This document shows, in pieces, positions 1 through 6,966 of a DNA stretch of 9,750 bases. Position numbers and translations under genes: made by a program. Below the pieces are notes generated by a model, which saw nothing but the letters and a program-made list of their open reading frames with translations, was not told where the DNA came from and made no database searches. Origin of the DNA: an uncultured bacterium (lineage in GTDB: Bacteria > Cyanobacteriota > Vampirovibrionia > Gastranaerophilales > Gastranaerophilaceae); NCBI GenBank assembly GCA_900553845.1, contig USEW01000067.1, positions 1 to 9,750 of the forward strand, written 5' to 3'. Positions within the stretch are counted from its first letter, which is position 1. Every line of letters starts with the position of its first letter.

Positions 1-1
1 G

Positions 2-187
2 TCTCAAAGAATTGATAATGTTGAACAAAAATTAACTCAAAGAATTGATAATGTTGAACAAAAACTGTCTCAAAGAATTGATAATGTTGAACAAAAATTA
101 ACTCAAAGAATTGATAATGTTGAACAAAAACTGTCTCAAAGAATTGATAATGTTGAACAAAAATTAACTCAAAGAATTGATAATGTT
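2..187 (+). repeat. In-frame 33-bp tandem repeat with 66-bp higher-order unit
   Basis: Units begin at 2, 35, 68, 101, 134 and 167; the last stops after seven codons. Alternate units differ only at the ends: one starts TCT and ends TTA, the other starts ACT and ends CTG. The true identical unit is therefore 66 bp (2-67 and 68-133, with 134-187 partial). Within what is shown the 66-bp copies are identical, including silent sites, which points to recent expansion or gene conversion. Base 1 (G) fits the same pattern, so the array continues to the left. The length divides by three, so copy-number change keeps the frame. Confidence 0.95.
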
Positions 188-262
188 TATGCTTTAATTA
201 TAAATTTATTTCAAATAAAGCGAATTGACGACATCTCAAACAAGCAAGATAAAGCCGCTTAA
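2..262 (+). CDS. Hendecad-repeat coiled-coil protein, C-terminal part only
   Basis: This is the 3' end of a plus-strand gene; the start lies left of the window. The open frame gives 86 codons and then TAA. The first 62 or so residues are five full copies and one partial copy of an 11-residue unit, SQRIDNVEQKL alternating with TQRIDNVEQKL. Ile, Val and Leu recur with 3-4-4 spacing, the pattern of a hendecad coiled coil (near-straight or right-handed supercoil). The repeats are followed by a short non-repeated tail beginning YALIINLFQIKRIDD and ending in a charged QDKAA. No membrane segment or sorting signal is visible in this part. A structural, oligomerising or stalk-like role is likely, but I cannot name a family. 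The stop codon directly abuts the stop of the minus-strand ATP-grasp gene. The repeats may vary in number between strains. Confidence 0.8.
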   Translation, partial: SQRIDNVEQKLTQRIDNVEQKLSQRIDNVEQKLTQRIDNVEQKLSQRIDNVEQKLTQRIDNVYALIINLFQIKRIDDISNKQDKAA

Positions 263-1255
263 TTATTTATTAATTAATACTTTTTTATTTGTAATAATAC
301 TTTCAAAATAATCACCCATAATGGTGTTAAGTTTTACGTTATACAAATTATTTATTTCTCGTATAAAATAACATGGGCTTGTGACATTAATTTCAATAAT
401 ATTTCCATCAATCATATCAAGTCCAGCCATAACAATATCTCTATTATTAAGTTCTTTTGCAACATTTGAAGCAATTTCATATTCTTCTTTTGTTAACTTA
501 ATAGGTTTTATATGAGAATCATTATGGGTTGAAAATTTAAAATCGTTGTTATTTGGTACTTTATTAACTGCATATTCCAAAACCCTATCACCAAGTGTCA
601 AAACACGTTTATCGCCAAATAATGAACTTTCAATGTATTTTTGTACCATGCATAATGTAGAATCGCTGTTAGTTAAATTATTTATTATTGAATTAATATT
701 GATATCGTTTTGGCGTAAGCAATAAACTCCCTGACCAAAACAGTTGTTTAAAGGTTTAATTATACATTTTTTATGTTTTTCGACAAATTTTAATATTTCG
801 TTTTTTGAAGCAGTAACAATATTTATTGGTATATAATTAGGGAAATAATTAATATGTAATTTCTCGTTAAATTCACGTATTGCTAGCGGGTCATTAATAA
901 TTTTAACATTATTTCTATTCACAAAATCAAAAATATAAGTAGCCATTAAATAATTCACATCAAAAGGTGGGTCAGGACGATAAAAAATACAATCAACCTC
1001 ATTATTTAGGTCAATAGTAAGGCTATCTTTTTCATAAATAAGGTCGTTTTTTCTAATTTGAGTATCTTGTATTTTAGCCTTGAATGAATGCGCATAAGGC
1101 TTGTTATCTTTAATTATAAGTTTATCAATTGTTGTGATATAGACATTATGCTTGCGGGATAATAATTCATAAATTATCCAGAAATTAGTAACAAGATCAT
1201 TAAACTCAAAGTAATTTAACTCGATTTTGTCAATAACAATAATAAAGTTTGCCAT
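263..1255 (-). CDS. GshB-like ATP-grasp ligase (glutathione synthetase family)
   Basis: The protein has 330 residues, against about 316 for E. coli glutathione synthetase. GshB joins gamma-glutamylcysteine to glycine using ATP in the cytosol. Family landmarks run in order: RPDPPFDVNYLMATYIFD (93-110), NDPLAIREFNEKL (121-133), KPLNNCFGQGV (167-177), GDKRVL (214-219), and GLDMIDGNIIEINVTSP (278-294) with the metal-binding Glu288 and Asn290, then FIREIN. Two parts differ from what I remember of GshB. The Gly-rich DGMGG-type loop after KPL is NNCFG. The glycine- and arginine-rich lid after the IPQ-type motif is replaced by NNNDFKFSTHNDSH (235-248), without Gly or Arg. The fold is secure, but the product need not be glutathione. 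No gshA-type gene is in the window. The ATG is supported by AAAGAGG at 1266-1272, 10 nt upstream. Confidence 0.85.
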   Translation of the reverse strand: MANFIIVIDKIELNYFEFNDLVTNFWIIYELLSRKHNVYITTIDKLIIKDNKPYAHSFKAKIQDTQIRKNDLIYEKDSLTIDLNNEVDCIFYRPDPPFDVNYLMATYIFDFVNRNNVKIINDPLAIREFNEKLHINYFPNYIPINIVTASKNEILKFVEKHKKCIIKPLNNCFGQGVYCLRQNDININSIINNLTNSDSTLCMVQKYIESSLFGDKRVLTLGDRVLEYAVNKVPNNNDFKFSTHNDSHIKPIKLTKEEYEIASNVAKELNNRDIVMAGLDMIDGNIIEINVTSPCYFIREINNLYNVKLNTIMGDYFESIITNKKVLINK

Positions 1256-1265
1256 GTTATTTTTG

Positions 1266-1272
1266 CCTCTTT
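1266..1272 (-). promoter_or_regulatory. Ribosome binding site of the GshB-like gene
   Basis: The minus strand reads AAAGAGG, 10 nt before the ATG at 1255. It is a strong purine-rich Shine-Dalgarno match in an otherwise A+T stretch and supports this start. Confidence 0.6.
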
Positions 1273-1330
1273 AAAAAATATAAACACTTATCTATTCAAC
1301 ATCTTGATATTATCACAATTAAAAAAAACA

Positions 1331-1339
1331 TGATATAAT
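1331..1339 (+). promoter_or_regulatory. Extended -10 promoter for the exported protein-rsmH-ftsL unit
   Basis: TGATATAAT contains a perfect TATAAT hexamer (1334-1339) preceded by TGn, the extended -10 form. It lies 34 bp before the ATG at 1374. No good -35 sits at 16-18 bp; a TTGATA at 1304-1309 is 24 bp away, too far for standard spacing. Transcription would begin near 1346 and read the small exported gene and then rsmH. A+T-rich DNA yields TATAAT by chance, so the TGn and the position in a divergent gap are the main support. Confidence 0.45.
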
Positions 1340-1373
1340 TCATTAGCATAATATTAATGGATGTAAGTTTTTT

Positions 1374-2027
1374 ATGAAAAAGTATTTAATATTAATTATA
1401 AGTTATTTTTTAATGTCATTTAATCTAAGCTGCCATGCTTTTATGGAAGAAAAAATAATTGTCTTTCCAAATAGAGACATAACAACAAATGATATATATA
1501 AAGAACTTGACTTAATTGTGGCAAATGAATATCTATTTGATTCGGGCATGTTTGTTGAAAAGGGTTCAATGATGCGTGGGATAATTATGGATATAAAGCA
1601 ACAAAAACGAGGTAAAAGGGATGCTTATATCGTATTTAAGCCTGAATATTATACGATACCAAGCGAAAAAAAATATGAAAGTTTAGTTGGCAAAAAGATA
1701 TTTGCAAAAAGTGAAGAATATAAAGGTGACATAAACAAAGCTGAAATAGTAAGCGATGTAAGTCTAGCATTGGCTGGATTAAAAATACCCTATATTAGTG
1801 AAGCAGTAGGATTTATAAAAGGATTAGCTAATCCCAAAAATGAAAATTCGCGCCTTGTTTCGGGTGTAAAAAGTGCATATGATGCTTCTTTTTTGTCATA
1901 TATTAAAGAGGGTGATAAACTTGAAATAAAAAAGGATACGCCTATTATTTTGAGGTTTTATAATGATAATTCCAAAATAGCAAATAAATATTTTTTAAAA
2001 TACTATAGACTTTTTAAAAATGAATAA
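1374..2027 (+). CDS. Small exported protein of unknown function
   Basis: This 217-residue protein matches no family I can name. The N-terminus is a typical Sec signal: MKKY, a hydrophobic core at about residues 5-17, and likely cleavage after CHA (22). A Cys at 20 follows Asn-Leu-Ser, which does not fit a lipobox, so I do not call it a lipoprotein. The mature part has a stretch VEKGSMMRGIIMDIKQ (61-76), a basic turn QKRGKRD (77-83) and IVFKPEYYTIP (86-96), probably beta strands of a small barrel-like or OB-like domain. A Gly/Ala-containing, moderately hydrophobic stretch lies at 128-152, and IKEGDKLEIKKDTPIILRF at 177-195 ends the predicted beta-rich part. The ATG has only a weak GGATG upstream. 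rsmH begins 41 bp downstream on the same strand, so co-transcription is likely. A cell-envelope role is a guess from context. Confidence 0.8.
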   Translation: MKKYLILIISYFLMSFNLSCHAFMEEKIIVFPNRDITTNDIYKELDLIVANEYLFDSGMFVEKGSMMRGIIMDIKQQKRGKRDAYIVFKPEYYTIPSEKKYESLVGKKIFAKSEEYKGDINKAEIVSDVSLALAGLKIPYISEAVGFIKGLANPKNENSRLVSGVKSAYDASFLSYIKEGDKLEIKKDTPIILRFYNDNSKIANKYFLKYYRLFKNE

Positions 2028-2056
2028 AAAATATGTCTGTGGTTTAATTAAATAGT

Positions 2057-2062
2057 GGGAGG
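2057..2062 (+). promoter_or_regulatory. Ribosome binding site fixing the GTG start of rsmH
   Basis: GGGAGG lies 6 nt before GTG at 2069. It favours the GTG over the next in-frame ATG at 2099, which would remove the conserved N-terminal HYTV segment. Confidence 0.75.
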
Positions 2063-2068
2063 CAATTT

Positions 2069-3004
2069 GTGGACGAAACATATATACATTATACTGTAAT
2101 GAAAAAAGAGCTTGTTGACAGCTTAAATTGTGATAATCAAAACAAAATCTATGTTGATGGCACATTAGGCGGGGGAGGACATAGCGAAGAAATATTAAAA
2201 CACCTAAACGGTAAAGGTTTTTTATTTTCTTTTGATGTTGATATTGATGCTATAAATTGTTCAAAAAAAAGGCTTGAAGAATATAAAAATATTAAAATAA
2301 TAAACGATAATTATACAAATATTATAGAAAACCTTGAAAAAGAAGGTATAAGTGCAATAGATGGCGGTATAATATTTGATTTTGGAGCATCTTATCACCA
2401 GCTTACAAGCGAAACACGAGGTTTCAGTTTTAAGTATGATTCAAAACTTGACATGCGTTTTAATCAAAATAGTGAATTAACAGCATATGAAATTGTAAAC
2501 AAATATAAAGAAGATGAACTTGTTTACATTTTTTCAAACTACGGTGAAGAACGTTACTCTAAGCGGATTGCGCGGGCTATTGTTGAATCAAGAAAGAATA
2601 AAAAAATTGAAACAACATTTATGCTAAATGAAATAATAAAAAATGCAATACCTATTATAAATAGCCGTATCCATTTTGCAACAAGGGTTTATCAAGCTTT
2701 ACGTATTGAAGTAAATAATGAGTTAAAAAATATAAAGCAAATTTTGTATAAAATCGTGCCTTTTTTAAAGGTAGGTGGTATAATTAGTGTATTGAGTTTT
2801 CATTCTTTGGAAGACAAAATCGTAAAAACAGCTTTTAAAGAAATGTCAAAACAATGTCGTTGCGAGTTAAACGAACCTGTATGTATTTGTGGGGGGCCAT
2901 TGTTGAAGCTGGTAACAAAGAAACCGCAATTACCGGGTGAAGAGGAAATAAAAATAAATCCACCATCTCGTAGTGTGAAAATGCGGACAGCAGTAAGAAT
3001 TTAA
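2069..3004 (+). CDS. rsmH: 16S rRNA (cytosine(1402)-N(4))-methyltransferase RsmH
   Basis: RsmH (MraW) uses S-adenosylmethionine to methylate N4 of C1402 in 16S rRNA, in the decoding centre of the 30S subunit. The protein has 311 residues, close to the 313 of E. coli. Landmarks: HYTVMKKELVDSL (7-19), the SAM-binding DGTLGGGGHSE (30-40), FDVD (55-58), DFGASYHQL (104-112, usually DLGVSSPQL), ETRGFSF (115-121), LDMRFN (127-132), FATRVYQALRIEVNNEL (203-219) and VLSFHSLEDKIVK (241-253). A CxC pair (263/265) and a second pair (272/274), a common arrangement in bacterial RsmH, precede the C-terminal PSRSVKMRTA motif. The start is GTG with a strong ribosome site. It follows the small exported gene by 41 bp and precedes the FtsL-like gene by 93 bp, the usual rsmH-ftsL order. 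The frame is intact and all motifs are present. Confidence 0.97.
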   Translation: MDETYIHYTVMKKELVDSLNCDNQNKIYVDGTLGGGGHSEEILKHLNGKGFLFSFDVDIDAINCSKKRLEEYKNIKIINDNYTNIIENLEKEGISAIDGGIIFDFGASYHQLTSETRGFSFKYDSKLDMRFNQNSELTAYEIVNKYKEDELVYIFSNYGEERYSKRIARAIVESRKNKKIETTFMLNEIIKNAIPIINSRIHFATRVYQALRIEVNNELKNIKQILYKIVPFLKVGGIISVLSFHSLEDKIVKTAFKEMSKQCRCELNEPVCICGGPLLKLVTKKPQLPGEEEIKINPPSRSVKMRTAVRI

Positions 3005-3097
3005 ATAAACAATAGGCGCAAGCCCATTATATAAAAACTAAAACAAAAATCATATAGGTGTATGAGTGGATAATTTTTCATTTGGGGTATAAAGATA

Positions 3098-3589
3098 TTG
3101 GTTGCTATTCGACAAACTGAAAATATAAAACGTAACTATCGGTTGGCAAACGATAGCAAAGTTATTAGCGGATACTTTAATAAGTACGTTGTATATAAGG
3201 AAACGGTTATTGCAAAAGTGAATTCAACTTTATCTTTTATTTTATTTTTATTTGTTTTAATAACTGTGGGCAGTTATTACTTTAGTTCGCTATCTGAAGT
3301 AAAGTTGAATGAGCTTAGAAAAGATGTGATTGCAATAAACGATGAAAATATTGAATTACAGAATAAACTTGATTATTTAAGCTCATTTTATAACGTTGAT
3401 AGAACTATTAAAAACGCTAAACTTCTTGATACGGCAAAACGTGTTATGGAAGTTGATGTTAGAAATAACGAAGACACTCAAAATTCTTTAAAGAAAGTTA
3501 AACCTAAAAAACAAAAAAAAGTATTTAACCCAACATTCAAATTAAACAAATCAAAAAAAGATAACAGTAAGTTTATGATAGGTTATTAA
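3098..3589 (+). CDS. ftsL: FtsL-like cell division protein
   Basis: The 163-residue bitopic protein has the FtsL layout. A basic cytoplasmic N-terminus (1-44) is followed by one membrane helix (about 45-63, SFILFLFVLITVGSYYF) and then a heptad-patterned coiled coil (about 67-98, with V68, L70, L73, V77, I80, I85, L87, L91 and L94 contributing). The Lys-rich tail (132-155) is probably periplasmic and disordered. FtsL forms a complex with FtsB and FtsQ that activates septal peptidoglycan synthesis. FtsL is poorly conserved, so the call rests on topology, size and position just after rsmH. The start is TTG at 3098; a stop codon lies in frame at 3071 and no ATG or GTG lies between. GGGG at 3084-3087 is a modest ribosome site. 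The tail is longer than in the E. coli protein (121 residues). No ftsI follows. Confidence 0.75.
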   Translation: MVAIRQTENIKRNYRLANDSKVISGYFNKYVVYKETVIAKVNSTLSFILFLFVLITVGSYYFSSLSEVKLNELRKDVIAINDENIELQNKLDYLSSFYNVDRTIKNAKLLDTAKRVMEVDVRNNEDTQNSLKKVKPKKQKKVFNPTFKLNKSKKDNSKFMIGY

Positions 3590-3609
3590 TATTTTTTAAT
3601 AAATGAATA

Positions 3610-3658
3610 ATGAAATATAAGCATATGACTCATCAAAAATTCATATGCTTATATTCAT
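3610..3658. terminator. Long hairpin between convergent genes, probable bidirectional terminator
   Basis: The arms 3614-3628 and 3641-3655 pair perfectly over 15 bp around a 12-nt loop (3629-3640). After a one-base bulge (A3613), three more pairs join 3610-3612 to 3656-3658. It begins 20 bp after the ftsL stop and ends 59 bp from the stop of the minus-strand glycosyltransferase-like gene, as expected for a shared terminator. It is nearly all A+T (four G-C pairs) and has no clean T-run after either arm. It could instead be a transcript-stabilising or processing element. Confidence 0.55.
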
Positions 3659-3717
3659 GTAATAAATAAGAAAGAGAGCTTACTTCAACTAGAGTAAACA
3701 ACATTTATTTATACTGT

Positions 3718-6700
3718 CTATTCGTCAATCATTTCATCTTCTTCATCATAATATGCATCTTCATCATTAGCTGTTGCAGCTTCAAGTTCAGCAAGTTTAT
3801 TTTGGTGGACTTTAATACCTGCAAAAATTCCGCCACAAATTGCAGCTGCTACTGCAACACCAGAGCCTATACCAATGCCCCATTTAGCTGTATTGCTAAG
3901 ACCGTTCCACCAATTTTTGATTTTATCTACCAAACGTTTATTTTCAGAGGAAACTTTGGGGTTTTCAATAGAAGTGTCAAAATGCTCTATCTTTAAAATA
4001 GTTGATCCAGACTCAGGTTTTGTATATTTTCCATTAATATGTAAGTTTTTGTATAATTCCTGTGTGGATTGCCCAGTAGGATGTAACGCTTTGTTTCCAG
4101 TAAGTTTCGTATTTAATGATATAGCATTTTTAAACAATGCTTTTTGTTCTTCTTCACTACTTGTTAGTGAATGTTGTGCACGTACAAATCCCATGGCCAT
4201 TTCGCTATTTATAATAAAGTCACTACTAGCTCGTACTAAATCCTCATAATCTGAAGATTTTCTTATATCTTTTATTAAATCTGCTTTATATTCATCACTT
4301 ATATCTATGCCTCTATTTATATTTTTAGCCTGACTAAACGCTTTTTGTTCCAATGCATTATATTTATCTTTAAACCCTGAAGTTTTAAGCTCATAAGATG
4401 CTTGCAATAGTTTACGTATAGTATCTTTTTGTTCCGCCTCCTCTTCAGTTGTTGTATGATTATCAGCAGCATAAGCCGTTAAAATTTTATCTCGCTCTTG
4501 ATATATATCTTCTAGAGAAGCTTGTGATTTATAACTAAAACCTTCAGTTTTATTACCTTCAAGCAAAGAAAAAGCACCTATTTTTGTTTCAAGCCAATCA
4601 ATAGCTTTTTGCATATCTTCATCATGTTTAATTAAAGTTTCATGCGACATATAGAATTCCTGCTGTGTTTTAAACGAAGTTTGATTTTGAATATCACCAA
4701 GTTCAGGGTCATAATTCTTTTGTTGGAGCCCTTGACAATTTGTAACAACAGGTGTAACACCAAAATGCATTGCTTCCAAGTCTGTTAATTCACAAGGTGC
4801 AAACCTTGACGGGAATGACGCAATATCAGCTGCCATTGATAAAGCAAATCCTGGTGCAAAACCATCTAAAAATACAAATCTTCCAATAAAACTTTTTGAT
4901 AACTCATCAATTACTTTTTTTATTTTTTCACCTTCTTCACCCTCTTGCAATTCTCCACCTAAAATAAGAAATGAATTTTTATCGTGTTGTGCACATTTTG
5001 CCCAAGCCAGCATTGTTGTATCCAAGCCCTTTTGCAAATCTCCACGTCCCCAGGATACTGTTAATTTACATTTTTCTAATTTTTTAATATTATCACCATC
5101 TTGTAATCCAGTGGTTATTACTCCTAAATCTAAGGCTCCGATTTGTTTAACTTCTTTTCCAGGTAATCCTGTAAGCAAAAGGCTATTAGTTTCACCATCT
5201 TTAGATAATCTATTAATAAATTTTAATTTATTTTGGGCTTTTGCTTCTTTTATCTTATTCCAATTTTCATCGGTCACTTCTTTATCATATCTAGTAAAAG
5301 CTTCTGAATAGCGCGTTATTTTCTCATAACCCTGAATATCTTCTAACTCTTTTTGGTTATCATAATATGTCGCCTTTTCTTCCAATAAGGCAGCTTGCTT
5401 ATCTTTATCTTTTTTTATACCTGCATTCTTGTATTCCTCATTTTTATCTAAATCTTTTAATGCAAGGTCTTTTGAGGTTATATAAGTTATTTTACCATCC
5501 TTATCTTTTGCTTGAAAAATAGCATAACCAAATCCTGACAATCCAAGACGTTTTCTTGGGTCAAGATTCGGATCATTTGCCGCATTTAAAATTCCTTGAA
5601 ATTGTTTCTTGTCACTCATTTCTTTGAAAATATTATATAATCCAGGCGATATAGCGCTATTTGTTGCAAGTGCCTTGGCATAAGACTCTGATACTGTTGT
5701 TAATACTGGAATGTAGCCTTGTTTTGTATAATGTATGGGTACCATAATCCCGCTAACAACTCCACTATCATCAGCTACCCTAAAATTATTAAAAAATTTT
5801 TTAAAATATTCTTCTTCTTTTTCTGGCCCAGTAGCTGCTGCTTTTAAATATGCTTCATCTTTTTGAATGTTTTCCAAATCTTCTTTTGTTGCTCCTAGAT
5901 TTATATACATCTCTTTGTATGTACTTTGAGAGACATATCCTTGTCCTAAATTATGTGCAACAAAAGTAGGATGCACATCATCGTTATAGTATTCATTATC
6001 ATTTGTTGCTTCATTTGCCATATAATGAGGTATATATGCTGATTGTGAATCTGAACATATTACTGTTGCAGGTTCAAATTTAGTGTTTTCCTGTTTTCCA
6101 TCACTATCATAAGTATATTGAATTTTAGGTAAAAGCTGTACAACAGCTTTATTGAACTTAGCATAAGGATCACCATTCCAGCCATGATTAATTCCGCCTG
6201 ATGATGAATAACTAGTTTTCTTACCCTTACCACTGCCTTCTCCGATTTTTGCTCTTTCTTCATATGGTTTAGGCATTGCAGCAGTCGCTTCAGTAAATAC
6301 CATAAAATGATTTGTATCTTTTACTCGATATAAAGCAATGGATTCATTAGTTTTAAAACCAAATGCCATTTTTTCATCTGCACCTACTTTTTCAAGTAAG
6401 TGATACTTTCCTTTTTTTATTATATCTTCCTCAGAGTTGTCATATAAATTTTCAGCAGTATAAAAAGGTTGACGACCTATATCATTTCCATTTTTATCTT
6501 TTTGCCCTTCTGGGAATGTATGCACAGATATTTTACCTGTAGGATAACCTTTCTCATCGGTTTCAATTTTACCGTTATAATATGGAATAATCATAACCTT
6601 TCGATTATCTTTATCATCATTAAACATTACTTTATAATCCTCCATAACGGTTGCAACACCACCTATCTTGCAATATGGAGGCATTTCAGCTCCAACAAAC

Positions 6701-6963
6701 ACCTGGTGTTTTTTATTCTTTCCGCCAAAGGATATAATTGCATATGGAGTTTTTGAAACTTTTCCAATTTTGCCGTTTGCATACATATGACGTAAAGATG
6801 TTGATACGTTTCTGTCGACTTTACCCATACTTCCGCTTGTTTCATAGCTACCTTTTGCCTGAACAACTGACTGCGTTTGTTCTATACTCCCAAACCTTGC
6901 ATGTTTGTCTATTTTTGTTTTTGAGTATGTGTTTAAATTGTAGTTTAGCTTTTCAATTTTCAT
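3718..6963 (-). CDS. Giant GT5 (glycogen/starch synthase)-like protein with C-terminal membrane anchor
   Basis: GT5 enzymes add glucose from ADP- or UDP-glucose to alpha-1,4-glucan. Numbering from the ATG at 6963 gives 1081 residues, over twice E. coli GlgA (477). The N-terminal GT-B half has GAEMPPYCKIGGVATVM (91-107; KIGG matches KTGG), VAHNL (335-339; His337) and LTTVSESYAKAL (421-432; matches TVSPTYA). QGILNAAND (456-464) matches the GIVNGID motif. The nucleotide-binding half has RGDLQKG (640-646, Arg and Lys conserved), ILGG (667-670) and PSRFAPCELTDLEAM (718-732). There, Ala722 replaces the first Glu of EX7E while Glu730 remains. Extras are an approximately 90-residue leader, an inserted 480-585 region, a helical 275-residue extension, one Gly-rich membrane helix (1028-1050) and an acidic tail (1066-1081). 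There is no N-terminal signal peptide. An ATG at 6981 would add six residues but lacks a ribosome site. Family assignment is good; activity is uncertain. It lies 97-115 bp downstream of the sigma factor gene. Confidence 0.8.
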   Translation of the reverse strand: MKIEKLNYNLNTYSKTKIDKHARFGSIEQTQSVVQAKGSYETSGSMGKVDRNVSTSLRHMYANGKIGKVSKTPYAIISFGGKNKKHQVFVGAEMPPYCKIGGVATVMEDYKVMFNDDKDNRKVMIIPYYNGKIETDEKGYPTGKISVHTFPEGQKDKNGNDIGRQPFYTAENLYDNSEEDIIKKGKYHLLEKVGADEKMAFGFKTNESIALYRVKDTNHFMVFTEATAAMPKPYEERAKIGEGSGKGKKTSYSSSGGINHGWNGDPYAKFNKAVVQLLPKIQYTYDSDGKQENTKFEPATVICSDSQSAYIPHYMANEATNDNEYYNDDVHPTFVAHNLGQGYVSQSTYKEMYINLGATKEDLENIQKDEAYLKAAATGPEKEEEYFKKFFNNFRVADDSGVVSGIMVPIHYTKQGYIPVLTTVSESYAKALATNSAISPGLYNIFKEMSDKKQFQGILNAANDPNLDPRKRLGLSGFGYAIFQAKDKDGKITYITSKDLALKDLDKNEEYKNAGIKKDKDKQAALLEEKATYYDNQKELEDIQGYEKITRYSEAFTRYDKEVTDENWNKIKEAKAQNKLKFINRLSKDGETNSLLLTGLPGKEVKQIGALDLGVITTGLQDGDNIKKLEKCKLTVSWGRGDLQKGLDTTMLAWAKCAQHDKNSFLILGGELQEGEEGEKIKKVIDELSKSFIGRFVFLDGFAPGFALSMAADIASFPSRFAPCELTDLEAMHFGVTPVVTNCQGLQQKNYDPELGDIQNQTSFKTQQEFYMSHETLIKHDEDMQKAIDWLETKIGAFSLLEGNKTEGFSYKSQASLEDIYQERDKILTAYAADNHTTTEEEAEQKDTIRKLLQASYELKTSGFKDKYNALEQKAFSQAKNINRGIDISDEYKADLIKDIRKSSDYEDLVRASSDFIINSEMAMGFVRAQHSLTSSEEEQKALFKNAISLNTKLTGNKALHPTGQSTQELYKNLHINGKYTKPESGSTILKIEHFDTSIENPKVSSENKRLVDKIKNWWNGLSNTAKWGIGIGSGVAVAAAICGGIFAGIKVHQNKLAELEAATANDEDAYYDEEDEMIDE

Positions 6964-6966
6964 AGT

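Noticed and set aside
2..187. CRISPR array or direct-repeat origin
   Set aside because: The units are contiguous with no spacers and stay in one open frame with a strict coiled-coil pattern, so they are coding repeats.
1374..1436. Lipoprotein signal at Cys20 of the small exported protein
   Set aside because: The residues before Cys are Asn-Leu-Ser, not a proper lipobox; ordinary signal peptidase cleavage after CHA fits as well.
3011..3028. Small hairpin with GCAA loop between rsmH and the FtsL-like gene
   Set aside because: It has only three G-C pairs, then a mismatch and three A-T pairs, with no T-run; too weak to call a terminator.
3875..4249. Plus-strand open frame of 124 codons opposite the GT5-like gene
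   Set aside because: It lies wholly inside a gene with strong protein motifs on the other strand, has no ribosome site and shows no recognisable domain. The other short frames inside 3802-6965 and 8186-8392 are rejected likewise.
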